Shown here: positions 13,708-26,711 of the stretch, piece after piece
Layout of the letters: every line of letters begins with the position of its first letter
Numbering within the stretch: position 1 is the stretch's first letter
Origin: Dipylidium caninum
Taxonomy: Eukaryota; Platyhelminthes; Cestoda; Cyclophyllidea; Dipylidiidae
Reading direction: 5' to 3'
Assembly: GCA_017562135.1 (NCBI GenBank)
Contig: QEYB01001053.1
Span: forward strand, 558,001-622,000
Length of the DNA stretch: 64,000 nucleotides
Notes under the pieces: model-generated
What the model was told of the DNA's origin: nothing
The model's input: the letters and a program-made list of their open reading frames with translations, nothing else
Databases searched by the model: none
Program-made: the position numbers and the translations under genes

Positions 13708-15102
13708 CTTGTACCAGTGCCTCGTCCGCCGAAAAAATTGAACGCACAGGTTAAGCGACAATTAGCCGCTGGGCAAGCTTAAGTAACCATATATATCATT
13801 GGATAAAAATTAAGAATTTTAATGACATTATATATCATCAACAGCCCTTTGATGTAATTTAAAATCATACATTATATAGGTAGGATACACAGAAAGTGAG
13901 ACCGGTGCGATAAATCAATTCAGACCTAATGTAAAAAGGGGATAAAGAAAACGAATAATTTAGCAAAACGTTAAATTAATGAGTGGATCTAATTAGCAAA
14001 AGCGAACCGCAGCAATTCTCCTATCCTGAAGTTCAATGCTTATTACTGAAAACCGGGTAAGCAACCTCAAATCACATTTAAGAATTATGGGCATGTGACG
14101 AAAGCAGTAACACCGATTTCCCACTTGCATAACGTCAGTTACAGTCAACGCTACAGTAGAAATCCAATGTTTTACTTAAGATAGGCACTTGTTTTTCATA
14201 AGTTGCACCTCGATACACTGTCATTCATACTATTGGCAAACATATGTTGAGCTAGGCGAGGTTGGTTTCGCATTTACAGTTCCAGTCATTCACCCCTTTA
14301 GTTTCCCTAAAAGGTGATCGAAACTACTTTTAATTGCACAGTTCGGTAAACGAATGGTGCGAATGTTGTCTATTAGTACATTCGTTTTGGAATAGCTAGA
14401 TGATGTCCATTTTACCAAATACTCTGAGGCACAGAACCACTCATTGAGGAGATAGTCGTACTCAAACCAAGACATGTATATATTTATGCCGAAAAAACTA
14501 TTTTTTTTGCGCTTGGTACTTCTCGATTTCTGAAATTGATACTTCATTTCGAAATTTAATTCTTTTCATAATTGTTCGTTTGGCAAGCAACGTCTTCCGT
14601 TTCGTTGTAATTCTCAGTCTCATTTATTATGGGTTATTAAGAATATGATTGGTATACTACTTGTGTCAGTATAACGGATGCCGCAGAAAACCATAGACTC
14701 AAGGCAAATTCGTTGGCCTCTAATTGGGTCACTTCGTGGCCATCAAGCCAAAAAATATACTTGAAAACTTAAAGGGGTCCGGCGCCCGAATTATAAGGGG
14801 CTCCGTCTGTTGAACTGAGGACGATAACTTGATAAAACAATATTCCTCCTATGCCAACATACCAGAACATAAGACCGAGATTAAAACACAATTAATGATG
14901 AGTCATTCCAGACCGTGTTGCGACCGCCTTTTCTTGGTTATGACAGAGCAGTCTATTTTGTGTCAATAGAAATATAACTGTTGCAAAAAGTTGATGGCGG
15001 AAATTCCATCTGTTTACAGAATCAACCCTCCTTTAAAACGTATAAACCACGTTGACCTTGTTCGTTAAAATTCTTTAGCCTGCTCCTGTCGGCCTCTTTA
15101 GC
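13708..15102. other. No gene recognised (shared upstream region of ATP6V1E and MRPL58)
   Basis: AT-rich 1.4-kb gap between two divergent genes. One 85-codon frame on the minus strand (14290-14547) shows no recognisable domain and is probably chance. Promoters of both neighbours should be here, but I see no clear core element. Confidence 0.5.
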
Positions 15103-15980
15103 ATGTCTCAAGTCGTGTCGGGTTTTTTATCGAAGATTTTTAGGCTTAATGGTAACACAGCGCATGTCTGCAAACCTTATCTTCTATCAGTTTTCGCTAA
15201 TCTGGCTCCACATCGGATTCCTCGATTTTTCCTTTCTACAGATGATTCTGATTCATCGAAGCCCTTAACAGTTAGTAAACATCATAAGTGTATATAATTG
15301 CTTTATTAGCAAAGAAAAGAAGTTTTCGACGGATTTATACCCTTAGGTATGTTAAAATTGCTTGCTATTTCTTCAGACCAGATACAAATTTCGTACTCCT
15401 CATCTAGTGGTCCAGGGGGCCAGCACGTGAATAAAAGTAACTAACCATCTTTACCATCTAACTATCCCTTAAAGGTCAAACTAAAGTTCAGATAAAATTT
15501 CATGTGCTCTCTGCAACATGGATTCCGGAAAAATTAAAGTCCTACCTCATTGAGAAGGTATATTGTGCCACTAAAAATTTAACCGTCTTTAGGAAACTCA
15601 TCGGATAAATAAAGATGGGTATTTTATTATTCAATCCGATAGAACTAGGCAACAACTTCTTAATCAAGCTGATTGCCTTGAACGCATACGGAGAATGATA
15701 AGGGAACGGTTATCCGAATTGGAAAAACCTGAGGCTTCCGAGGAGACTTTGGAAAGGCATCGAAAGTCGTCAGTAACTTGTTTTGTTTTGTCACTGTATA
15801 CTTCTTTTTAAAATGTCCTCTCTGCTTTCTTACAAAATCATTGATGGAGATGATTGTTATTTAACGACTGCCCTTTTAAATTTTAGTCGTATTAGGGAAA
15901 ATGAAATTCGCTTGTCCATTAAACGTACCGACTCCATGACTAAGGCCTATCGACGAAGACCATCTCAGTGGGATTTGTAG
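15103..15980 (+). CDS. MRPL58: Mitoribosomal peptidyl-tRNA hydrolase ICT1 (mL62)
   Basis: Five exons: 15103-15270, 15382-15436, 15475-15557, 15593-15768, 15887-15980 (TAG); phases close to 191 residues (human 206). Residues 57-74 read IQIS...SSGPGGQHVNK, with the catalytic GGQ that hydrolyses the ester bond of peptidyl-tRNA on stalled mitochondrial ribosomes. Then come WIPEKLKS, ETHRINKDGYFIIQSDRTR, QQLLNQADCLERIRRMIRE and a basic tail (RIRENEIRLSIKR...) like the ribosome-gripping tail of ICT1. The first 56 residues are a plausible mitochondrial presequence. The start is one base after an AG that ends a pyrimidine-rich tract. Introns are 35-118 bases. Exon 4 uses GTCAGT as donor, chosen because it alone keeps frame. 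Confidence 0.93.
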
Positions 15981-16034
15981 TATCTTAACCAACTTCAATG
16001 ATATCTTTTCTGTACATTTGTAGTTCATTCGCTT

Positions 16035-16040
16035 AATAAA
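16035..16040 (+). promoter_or_regulatory. Polyadenylation signal AATAAA of MRPL58
   Basis: AATAAA 55 bases after the MRPL58 stop codon, in non-coding sequence. Confidence 0.6.
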
Positions 16041-16532
16041 TGACTGTATGGCCATTGCTATTATCTTTCCGGCTCCCCTCAATTTACGCTTGTTAACGAT
16101 AGTTTGTTTTTTGCTACCGGCCATTTAGGTTTTCGTTACTGATCCAAAACCCTTTCCCAATTTTCATTTGACGTTTCCTCATTATGCCCGTCTGGCTCAA
16201 TTTCTAGCTAAAGCTCTGCTCATTTTTTATTACGAGCTGCATATAACCAAACCAAACCCTGAGTACTCCGCCGTGTCATTTGTATCGTTTGTTGTTTACT
16301 CTGGCCTAAATGTGCGTCAATTTTCGACAGATTTTTCGCATGCATGGCTTTTAGTTGGCACAACCTTTGCGTAGATGAACGACAACTTTTAGTAACGAAG
16401 TTTGCGTTACAGTCTGGTCCATAGTTGTATTTTTGCTTCGCCTCCGTCCCTTCGATAGTCTTTCCTTGTCCTTTTCTAAGTATTGTCTAGTTTATTAAAG
16501 TGTTTTCATCGGGATATATTTGTTCCGATTAG

Positions 16533-16847
16533 ATGCCTGATGAGAAACAATCGCCACCACCTCCAAAGGAGGAACGTTCAACTGCACGGCTCGGTAGTTT
16601 AGCCAGCGAATGTGATCAATTGAAGGATGAATATGAACAATGCTTCTTTGATTTTTTTCCTCGTTTTCTTTGCGGTGAGAAGTTTAAGGAGGACCCTTGT
16701 GCCCAGCAGTTGAAAGCCTACTCCGACTGCGTGCGTTGTCACTTGGGCGGGAAAATGGGCGTGAATCTGGACAAATTGGATGCTCAGCACATGTCTGCAA
16801 CGGAAATGGCCGAGTCCATGGCTAAAGAAACCTGCCGCAATACGTAA
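16533..16847 (+). CDS. TRIAP1: TRIAP1/Mdm35-like twin CX9C protein
   Basis: Single-exon frame of 104 residues. Two CX9C motifs fit the Mia40-imported, disulphide-bonded helical hairpin fold: CDQLKDEYEQC (about residues 28-38) and CAQQLKAYSDC (about 56-66), with DEYEQCFFDFFPRFL between them as in TRIAP1/Mdm35. Family role: intermembrane-space partner of PRELI proteins in phosphatidic acid transfer to cardiolipin synthesis. It is longer than human TRIAP1 (76), with a Pro-rich N-terminus (SPPPPKEE) and a longer C-terminus containing two extra cysteines spaced CVRC and one near the end. The ATG follows directly on an AG after a pyrimidine-rich tract. Confidence 0.83.
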   Translation: MPDEKQSPPPPKEERSTARLGSLASECDQLKDEYEQCFFDFFPRFLCGEKFKEDPCAQQLKAYSDCVRCHLGGKMGVNLDKLDAQHMSATEMAESMAKETCRNT

Positions 16848-18162
16848 AGGTCGAAGCCTCCGCCCCTGATCTGTACAAAGTACTTGTTGAAACCTCCCAC
16901 GCACACCAACGTTCATGCATACAATCAACTAGTCCTTCCGAATCTGTGTATCCGGTAGTTTTCTTTTTGATCGAGGTAATGCTTCACAGTTGGCTGGTAT
17001 AATACTTGAAATACTTGTGGTTTATCATTGCGCTTGATCCAAGAGTTAGAAGACGACCATTAATACCATCTGTGGCGTTTATCACTTCATCTCTTTATTT
17101 GTCCCATTTTGAAACCGGGTAAGCAGCCGGTTCATTTTGGCATTCTACGCTTTGGGATACTCACGATGTTCTACCTCTATTATAAGGCGAAGATGTTAAG
17201 TTGTATCAGTCTATGTTCGTTTTGTTAATTTTTTTTCACGGTTTTTTGTTGCGTTCAGTGATAAAATCGCCATGTCGACCAACTAACCAATTGTTCTTGT
17301 GTCCTCACCCTGCCCTCCGTCACTACATTCAAAGCTCTTCTTGTACGCTCAATGGTGAGTTTGACCTGCACACGATCTCGAGACTTCCAAAGCACTTGAG
17401 TGCGGGATTCCACGGAGGGAAAACTCCCCCGCCTCTCTTTTAGCATCGCAGTCTGGCGTGGTGTACCTTCTGCCATGGAGCAGAAGTATGACACTCGTAT
17501 GGTGTTGTAAATGTCCACCCCTGCTGTCCTTTGCGGTAATGCGGTCGACGAGCGAAAAATACACCGCTCAATTTCATTGAGACACGGACTCCTTGGCACT
17601 CAACGAAGGGCCATGGAGGTGCCCGGTTATTTCGGGCGACCATGGGGCTACCTTAAAGGATACACCCAAATTAAACAGAGGAGCGGTACTCACGGAAGCG
17701 TAAATTACAAAAAAAACCGAGTTTACGGCCGACAGAAAAGCAGAAGGGACTCGTCTGTAAATTGTTAGGTCGGCACGGAGGAAAATTCGAGGTCTCGACT
17801 ACAAGTCCGTCAATTATTTGATATATTTGTGTGACGGGAAGTACGTTTACAAGACGTGTAAAGCACTTGTAACCGTCAATAAAAAAAACCCATGAAGGCA
17901 TTCAAAAGGGCAGCAGTAACAAATGGACAATTTTAATTGTGAGTAGGATGATAGTACGTACAGAAACGATATATTTACCAGGAGTACATCCTGCGGAAGA
18001 GTAATGCGAACGAGTGCGAATAAGAAGACGCTAGTAGATAAAGATGGGTAGAGGAACACAAGGATGGAGATATTACATGGGAATAGGAGATTGAAAAAAA
18101 ACTCAAAGTGCCGGTTTCAATGATAAAAAAGTGGTTGCTGTCACCGTCTCATTTTCTTTTTT
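16848..18162. other. No gene recognised; 3' flank of SMARCC gene
   Basis: Gap between TRIAP1 and the convergent SMARCC gene. Overlapping frames at 17255-17643 (-) and 17511-17768 (+) show no domain and shadow each other. The right part is probably SMARCC 3' UTR; no clear poly(A) signal was picked out. Confidence 0.5.
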
Positions 18163-21100
18163 TCACACCTCATCCTCGTCTTCATCTTCCACGCCTTCTT
18201 CCCCTTCCTCCTCTTCCTCCTCTACCTCAACTCCTACGTCGTTTTCGTCTTCCGCTGTTGTCTCGTCAACAACATTTGCGGCATCTTCATCCCGCTCCAT
18301 CGACTGTGTTAACTGTTGTTGCTTCGACTGTTGCGAGTCGATTGGACCGGACCCCTCCTGTCTCTTGTCCTCCTCCACTTCCCCCGCGAGGACAGAAGAG
18401 GCTAGGGGCGGTCCAACAGAGGTAGAAGACGTTTCCTCAACTGGCATCTTCAGTTCCGGCTTCACCGGGATTTCGGGAACCCCGGCCTGCGAAACCGGTG
18501 CAGTGGCGAGGAGTTGCTGTTGCGGTTCCATCGACATCGGCGGAATCGCCGAAGGCGCTAGTTTCGGCGGACCGACAACAACCATACTGGGTGCCATTTC
18601 AGGTGGTTTTGCCGGGGCCATCGGAGCTGGACGTAGCTGTGGCGGAGCGGCCTGAATGAAGGGTGGACGGAACTGCTGTTGTTGTTGGGGTGGCAGTTGC
18701 ATTTGCTGAGGCCGAATTTGTTGAAGAGAAATATTTGGCGGCGGTTGAACAACTTGAGAGGGCAGTGGTGTTGTCTGTTGAATCACGACCTGCTGCTGCT
18801 GTTGTTGTTGTTGCTGAACAATCGCACGAGCCTGATTTTCCATGGTTTTGATTACCTCCATATGGAACGCCTGTCGGTCGTGCATCAACTGTTGGCGCGC
18901 CTGCTCCAGCATCTCGTGTTCGCGTTCCAGAATAGCTTCCAATTCCTTCACAAATAAGTAAAATTAGACCAGCAACATAAAAGTAACTAAGAAGCGTTTA
19001 AAAATGCTAACCTGAAATTGTTTGAGCTTAATATCCAGTTTTTTAAGCTGCGTTTCGACGAGTTGAGCGACAAGGCCTTTGATACGTTTTTCCTCCACAC
19101 TGGCGAGATGTCGCGCTTTTGTCGCGGCCGCTGCGAGCGCACAGGCAGCCGCAGTGCCCAAACTGTCGGGATTCGGAGGGAGGCTGTTAGTTGAAACTGC
19201 ATTAGACTTCCTTTTTGTTCCAGCCTCGGCCCCTCCGCTATCTTCCAAGGACACCGATTCATCTGTATCCATTTTCTCTTTCTCCTGCTTCTCTCCCTCC
19301 CCCGTCTCGGCTTCTCTCACTTGCCCTGCCTCCCCTTCCGAGAGCTTTGCTTCCACTTCACCGCCGAGCCCTGATTTCTGGGCATCCACACTCTCGCCTA
19401 TTTCAGCAGACTTCTCCGCAACGTCACTTTCGTCTTTTGGTTGTTGAGGTTGCTGTTCTTCATCATCCCCAGGAGTCTTCCGTTTACCCTCTTCAGACTT
19501 CACGATACCTAACTCGTCAAGACCAAATTTGGTGGGGTCCACATCGCGGCCCATGCGCACAGCGGCTTGAACACGAGCCTTGTGCTCGTGTAACAATCCT
19601 GCAGGAACCTCTTCTCGCATTTGAGCATACTCCTTCAAAGCCGCTGAAGCAGCACTGGCAGCGACTCGTGGATCCACAACAGCGGCAAGAAACGCTACCG
19701 TAGAGAGTATAGGATTTCCCGCTTTGGAAAAAGGCGGTTGTGGGTGGGCGGCGTCCGCCAGCGCTGAACAACAAATACTACCGAAATCACCTTCCAGATA
19801 GGCATCCTCAATGGGCAGCCGGAGGAAGTGTAGGATGCACTCGTCTTGCGTGCGACTACCTACGTGTTCCGCTACTTTATTCCAATCATCGCGGTACATC
19901 TCGAGAGCTTCGAGCAGAAGAAGAGTCTCCTGATCTGTCCAACCATCTTTTGTGGCCCCTTTCGTGAGAATTTGGTTTGCCATCACGGGACCCGCACCTG
20001 CGCCCGACTCATTGCCACTTGTCAGGTACTGATCACTACGGAGGAGGGGGTCGCCGGTTGATGGTGGGGGACCGCCACCCATAGACGCCACTGGGCCTGC
20101 AGGTAATGTCTGTCCCATCTGCATCGCTGATGATTGGCTCTCCACACCAAGCTCAGGCTAGAAGGGTATAGCAAAATTATATAATACAGTAAGATTCAAG
20201 TTACTTTGTCACAATTACTTTTTAGATGCCGCAATTTAACACACGAGTGCCACGTTTACCAACAAGGAGTAACCACTGCAGTACGGTTATAAGACTAACG
20301 AAATCAATCAGTTAAAGCTTCCCACTAAAGATATTAACAAAATAGAGAGAAAAGAACACTGACCACTACTCCTGACAAAGCGTAAAGTTAGTTAACTTCG
20401 GAAATAGATGAGGAAACCAAGGGAACAAAATAGGGATAACATACATGTTTTCTACTACTGATCAAGTTAAACGATTTAAACCGTCTGCCCAGAAACGCAA
20501 GGTTCTAACAATTGCAAACTTTGTTAATCATATTAATACCGAGCAATAACAAGTATTATATCCAAGGAAAGTTTGTAAAATCCATTACAAGCCAATTTTT
20601 ATACCAAAATCAAGGAGAACTAACTTTGACACCGGCTTTGGCCTCCCCCTCTGCTCCCTCGGCTTTACCCACTTCAGCTTGTTCTTTGGATTGTTTTGCT
20701 GCTTCTTCAGCGAGTGTTGCCATAGCAGCCTGATTTTGGCTACCCAAAGGTTGCAAACCACTAGCGCTGTCGGTGAGGACATTAAAGTGGGCAGTAGATG
20801 GCGGGCCAAGACTCGCAGCAACGGCAAGACGGGCGGCCTCGGAGGACATCTGAGCGGTGCCACCGGAAGGTAGAAGTGGTGCAGCTACCTGATAATTGAT
20901 CAGGCCCCACTGTTCGAGGAAAGCATGAACACGCAGTACACTGCACACATCCCCCGTCAGGTTACGGCGACAGGCGGTAAAAGTGAGATATTCCTGAGGA
21001 TTGAGCCTATACGTGTCGATCATAAAGTTGCGGTAGGCCAAGTAGGTCTCGGGGGTTTTGCTTTTGTTTCTTCCATTGAAGAACTCAGGAAGGGAGCGAC

Positions 21101-23181
21101 GCTCAATGGCATGAATAGCGTTGTAGTCAAACCAGGCAGAGTAGGATGGGACCACTATGCAGTGTGCCTGTTCGATTACACTCAAGTCTCCAGCACCTCC
21201 TTGATCGCTGACACCACTACCGACCATTTCCGTGGTTCCGGTAGCTTCACCTGAGTGATCCGAGTTCATATGATGGTCACCAGCAGCTACTGAGGGATTA
21301 GAAACCAATTAAAGACAGCTGTAAGCTCTCATCAGAAATATAATCTTGACATATTATGTAATAACATCAGACAGCGAAGTAGTCATTTACCACATGGTAT
21401 AAGATGCACGCAGCAAAGGTTCAGTGTTTTAGAGTCAAAGAGCACAAAACATTTGTGAAAGCATAATGTGAAACCATTTTAACAATAGTTTCTAATGGTC
21501 ATGCAAAGACAAAACACCAAAAAACTCAAACGAGCAAGCAAAACTAGATTTAAAAGGTCTGAGTTCTACGTACACAGATCAGCTGTTGCGAGAGAAGTGC
21601 GTGAATTCCGCGATGTCATGTTAACTGGAGTTCCAGGAGCCACTTGCGTCACCTTATTCGGCGGCTCCGGATCATCCAAAGTACGCGTCAAGTCCCCCGT
21701 ATCGTTAGTGTTTTCGTCTTTTTGATCCTCGGGTGTCAACTCCATATAATCCTAAAGGAAAAAAGATTGGCCTCACAGACATTGAATGAAGGTTAAGAAT
21801 TATTAAATAAAACCCACCTCCTTCTTTACTTTCCTGGCGGTTCCAAGCTTGGACGACGAGCATGACGGAACTATGGAACCATGACGACGCTTTTTGCTGC
21901 CACCACCGCCGGCGTAGGACTCACTCGATGGGGATGGAGATCGTTTCCGTTTCTTCTTGTAATTGGACTCAGTAGGTGTGGGAGGTGCCACGGCAGGAGG
22001 TGCTACTATATGGGGAGATGCAGAAAGAGAGGAAGCAGAAAAAGAACTGGTCCAGGCGGAGGTGGGTGTCTGCGTTTGTTGAGCGTTTGCCGTTTCCAGG
22101 AATTCTTCATCTACCAAGAATCAAAATCGTAGAAATCACTAAAATCATAACACCAACCGACACAATTAAAACTCACATGTGAACGACCGACGAGCGCGTA
22201 TGGAGCTGTTGGGATGAAGGAAATCTTCCTCTAGCAACCATTCTCGATGTTCAGAAGAATAGAGAAGCCATCTAGCATCAACATCCCATGGTGTTCCTCC
22301 CGGTACTCTAGGTTCTGGATCAATGTTCATCGGCCATTCTACAGGAAGATCTATGAAACCAAAAATTTAGGTTACAATAATTTAAATATAAATAAAATAG
22401 ATAAAACGTCTGAAACGGACTTGTGTGCCAGCTATCAAAGGAACCAGGAGAAAAAAGCCAATGCAGGAGAAGACCACGACCCTCTTTAAAAATGAGTCGA
22501 AACCTTTGGCAAACGGAATCTTCACGACCGTCTCCAGGCCAATTATCGGATGGAGGGTGTAAGATATGAGTCGATTCTTCAGGAGTACGGGCAATGGTAG
22601 CACCCATGCACACAATGCACTCTCGTAGGCGTGCGAGGAGTGGCTAAATTGGAATAAAGTGTTAAAAAAAAACATTAAAAGATAACTGCAGCAACGCAAA
22701 AAGCTCACCTCATCAATGTTGGTGACGTAAATACAAGGATTTGACCACAAGTGTTGATGAGCCAACTCGCGTTTAATATTGTCAAATATTTCCATGAACT
22801 TATCAATCCTCGGAGAGCTGAAATCCAACTTTCTCCATCCTTGATCATGGCGGAATTTTAAACAGACGAGGAATATGTAGCACAAAGATCCACCGGGTTT
22901 AAAGTCAACAAACAACCTGGACGGCAATTTGGGGGGAGAATCCTTGGAGAAAAAGTAAAAATAGATAAAAGTCCTACATTTTTGCCGAAGTGTTGTTCTT
23001 GAAAGAGCAACAAGTTGTAGCATAAACCGGCAAGACTTTTATTAGTCGGGGGTTCCGCCTGTGTGTACTTTTTATGGTTCCTCGTGAGCCATGTTCTCAC
23101 CGGGTCGAAATTAGCTATTATTTCAGGATTTTCGTAAAACCTTGGGGCGATGCCACATTCGTTAGGCCGCGTCAGCCCCAT
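18163..23181 (-). CDS. SMARCC: SWI/SNF chromatin-remodelling core subunit SMARCC (BAF155/170, Moira)
   Basis: Nine minus-strand exons: 23181-22978, 22942-22709, 22643-22421, 22350-22177, 22110-21818, 21751-21574, 21289-20625, 20157-19012, 18945-18163 (TGA). All phases close to 1299 residues. N-terminal module (1-280): [19 protein letters not shown]. Basic NLS-like [16 protein letters not shown] (about 310). SWIRM domain about 477-565 ([35 protein letters not shown]). SANT about 706-755 ([35 protein letters not shown]). Acidic linker, then a leucine-rich coiled coil ([38 protein letters not shown]). Poly-Gln and Pro-rich C-terminus ending in an acidic tail. Family role: nuclear scaffold of the BAF/PBAF complexes. 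Confidence 0.97.
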
Positions 23182-24998
23182 ACCAAAAGTACAAGGAAAA
23201 TACGCTTGTGGCGGTTACTGTCAAACGATTTCAAACAACGTAGCGAACGCAAAAAAGAAAACTATATAAAATTGCAACAAAAGCTAGCAATATGTACGTA
23301 TGTACTATTGCCTTTTACTTACAAAAATTGTTAGCGATGTTGGAAGGCTTATTGTAGCGAATGTTACAGGATGGCCATTTCGTTGCTTATCTCATTAACG
23401 ATTAAATAGTTGCCACAAAAATTGATCGCATTTTGTGTTCTACGCATCTTGTCGCCAGATCACAAAATGTTTAATCACGGGGAAATTTTGATGCAAATAT
23501 TATTACTAATAAGGCTTATTGGGTCGCTCACCGGCTTCAGTAAACTTTTTTTGTAATGGCACGAAATATGGCCATTTCTGAAATGTCTATTCTCTGGCGC
23601 TGGGAATTGGATATTATAGGAAAATATGAACAACGATACAGGTTGAACCAGGTTAGACGACGTCAGAGACATAGATTTACCAATACCACAAATAATGCTC
23701 GCAATCTGTTGAATGTAGGAGGTAAAATTTACGCTAGAAGTAATATAAACCCGAACAATTAAATCAAGCGTGTACATTCAATAAATAGCCAACCTGAGGG
23801 CTACTTTGCAAGCAACGATGTCAGAAATAGCAAATCGTAGTTTCATTATTTTCCATCAAAAATTACAGAATTTGGGTCGAGATATGTCGATACAACCGCT
23901 TTGTAACTCCAACTTGACGCCTTAAAACTTCTATTTATCTCGTCGTTCCACACACCTTATATTGGATAGTGAAATTTTTAGCGAAAATAATAATGCCTAA
24001 TCAAAGTTAACTCAGTTTCGATGGCAATGATCAGAAAATTTATGAATATACAATTATGCCGCCTCGTACACAATGGCAAATGTTCGTCGGGAAAAACGAA
24101 GAATAAATAATTGGAAAAAGATATGTTTACAAACAAATTATATGTACATTCTTTATGATTCCTTAGAAAATGTAAGCACTAAGTTGCCAGCCCAATATAA
24201 CTATAGCAAAATGCGAAGATTATCGAAAGTACAAATTGAGGTTTCCTTTAGCGGAATATACTACTCTCAGACTACAGCTGTTTACTTACTGATTAAGGCA
24301 CCTTGAAATGAATTACTTATCAGAATTTCGTGTAATAGGCCGTTAATAGTAAGTTTGAGGGAAACAAACAAATGAAGAACAATCCATTACATTTAGTTCC
24401 ACATTCCAAGTGATTGGGAGAGCCATTTGTTTTCGTCGTGTTATCAGGATGTCACTGAGATCTAAGACCCGCTCCTCAGATGCCTTCGTAACTATAGCGA
24501 AATCCAGGGGCAGCGGTGAAATTTAATGGGATGCAAGAGAGTTCTTAATGAAAACACGAGTTATTTTGGTCTCTGCTTTCCGTTAGTCCGCAGTTTGTTA
24601 CAGTCACATTTATATGCAGTGATCTGTTTGATTAATATTTTTTTAGCGTCATAAAGTCGTTAATTACGGCTATGCAGTGTGTACGATTGCTCAACGTTAT
24701 CAATGCAAATATGCAAAGATAAGGGTTATAAATTTGGGACGAGCAGTATGCAGCAGCCCTTCGGCAAGTGTTACAGAAAGGGGTCTATGCGCCTGGAAAC
24801 TGCGTAACCGCATTAACGTTTATATGAGAAATTACCATTTGACTAAAAGTATAGGAATGCACAGGTTACTCATGCCAAAAATTATGTATGTCAAACTATG
24901 ATAATCTAAGGAATAAAATGCATGATTTGGACGAAAGTTGAGATTTTGTTTATGTACTTCGAGAATACCCTCGCTGGTACGAAAACCGTTCTCTGAGA
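23182..24998. other. No gene recognised (between SMARCC and ARMC1)
   Basis: AT-rich 1.8-kb gap between divergent genes. Short frames at 23556-23762 and 24073-24306 (+) are Asn/Lys/Arg-rich with no domain and are read as chance frames in AT-rich DNA. Confidence 0.5.
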
Positions 24999-26711
24999 AT
25001 GGACAGCCTAGTTGCTTCTTTTCGGGAGATCGTTTCCGATGACCAGAGATGCAAGTGCCTACTCACAGTACTTCTGGTCCTGTTTATGATGTGCTTCTAG
25101 GATACAACTTCACTTAACGGCCTTACAATTCTCCTTTCAAACGATAACAATTCCACTGTTTTGAATATCCTTGAAGTAATTTTGGCGTTGACTGTGTTTC
25201 TATTGGCTTGCAGATTTTTATTGCCTTAGCTGAACGGGAAAATGCCTTGCCTATTCTTTCGCGCTTGCCTGGACTCCGTGATCAATTGTCTAGAATTTTG
25301 CGACAGGACGAAACCTTACCTCCATCGACAAAAGAGCTTGCCCATAGCCTTTATGAACGTCTTTACACGGCGAAGCAAGGCTTATAAATAATCTTCATTA
25401 CATGCTTCGTGCTTCTAGATCAAATACTAGGCCTCCTCAGTTAAAGTTCCGTCCAAACTCGCATACTATTGTGATCCAATTGTGTGGTAATATAAAAATG
25501 GTTCGTTTTTGGTATTTTCCAAGAAATTGCGTTTTTGCATCATATTGGTGACCTTTTACTAACTTTTTATTTTGTTATAGTCCGATTTGAAGTCGATGGA
25601 ATCCCAAATACTGTCTATTAAAGGAATCATAAGTATAACCTTCCAGCTGGACAAGTGTCGTGTCATCGTAATGGCCTTAGATACAGTTCAGCCTGAGCAA
25701 GTTCTTGAAAAAGTTAATTTCGCCTGCCAGGAAGTCGTCTTGGAAAATACCGTCCCCACTATATCTGCCCGCATCGTCCGTAGACAAAAATCTATGTAAA
25801 TTCAATTTGGTCGTTGGTTTTGGTTCTTATTTTTTTTAGCTGTTATTATTTTTAATCTCTTTGAGGGAGGGTTAAAATTTTCGACTTATTCTTTTGGATT
25901 TATCCTGATCTTACTTTTTGGTAGGTTTCCTTCCATTTGGGTACCTCTAACAACTAGGTTGGTTGTCTATGGTATTTTCATCCGCTATATAGCCAGATGA
26001 AACTAGAATGTCATATTTTAACGCCTGCGCCACTCTCTCCTAGCACCAATAATAGGCTTTGTACACTCTGTCATTCCTCTAGGCTCTGATTTCGAATCTT
26101 CAAGTATCTATAATTTGTAGCTTTATGTACTATCCCCTTATCATTATGTTTTCGAGGGTTATTGCTTTTATTTCTTCATTTATATTCAATGTTTTGTCTT
26201 TCGTTTGGTGTTTTTAACATTTTTGCCTTTCTACGACGTATTATCGTGTTAACACTGGATTGTTTTTCATTGTATGTTTGTTGATTTTGTCTTCATCATT
26301 AATATTTTATTCTACTCTACAATGCTGCTTATCAAACATGAAGTGTTTTTTTGTGTTCCTCGGACTCAGCAACAATCAATTTTACGTTTTGGTCCCCTTA
26401 AAAGCTTTGATATTTGAATGTTCCTTCACTGCAAATGTAGTTATTCTAGAATCACTCACTCACGCCGCAACACCGAGCGCCGTAGCTGTGTCACCTCAAA
26501 TCCAGCGCCGCCTCAACTTCAACGGCGTCAAGAACATCCACACAAACCAGTAGCTTTTAAACCTTACTTGGCAGAAGGTGCGGACCTTTTCGAGGTTGAT
26601 GAGAGTCGAGGGGCTCCTCAGCGGTTAGACGCAATGAACGCTGCCGAAAGAAATAGCCGTGGATTTGGTGGCTGGCTATCTGATCTCCTTGAGAGGACTG
26701 TCTTTTGGTGA
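24999..26711 (+). CDS. ARMC1: Armadillo repeat-containing protein 1
   Basis: Exons 24999-25067, 25101-25175, from 25214, about 25441-25486, 25581-25795, 26450-26711 (TAG); about 280 residues, as in human ARMC1 (282). The N-terminal armadillo-like region includes LNGLTILLSNDNNSTVLNIL and LAHSLYERLY. The middle HMA-like fold has HTIVIQL and SIKGIISITFQLDKCRVIV, matching human KTVVLHI and KGVISFTFQ. The C-terminus GFGGWLSDLLERTVFW matches human ASWLSTAANFLSRSFYW. Family role: mitochondrial outer-membrane-linked protein tied to MIB/MICOS and mitochondrial distribution. Introns 1 and 2 are 33 and 38 bases. Exons 3-5 cannot all be joined in phase with canonical sites (see findings), so the middle of the model is uncertain. 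Confidence 0.87.

Noticed and set aside
18108..18655. Ser/Pro-rich plus-strand frames of up to 174 codons
   Set aside because: They are antisense to the Gln-, Pro- and Glu-rich SMARCC last exon and mirror its codon bias.
22382..23023. 213-codon single minus-strand frame as one exon
   Set aside because: It fuses SMARCC exons 2 and 3 through an intron with good sites at 22708 and 22644; the in-between translation has no homology.
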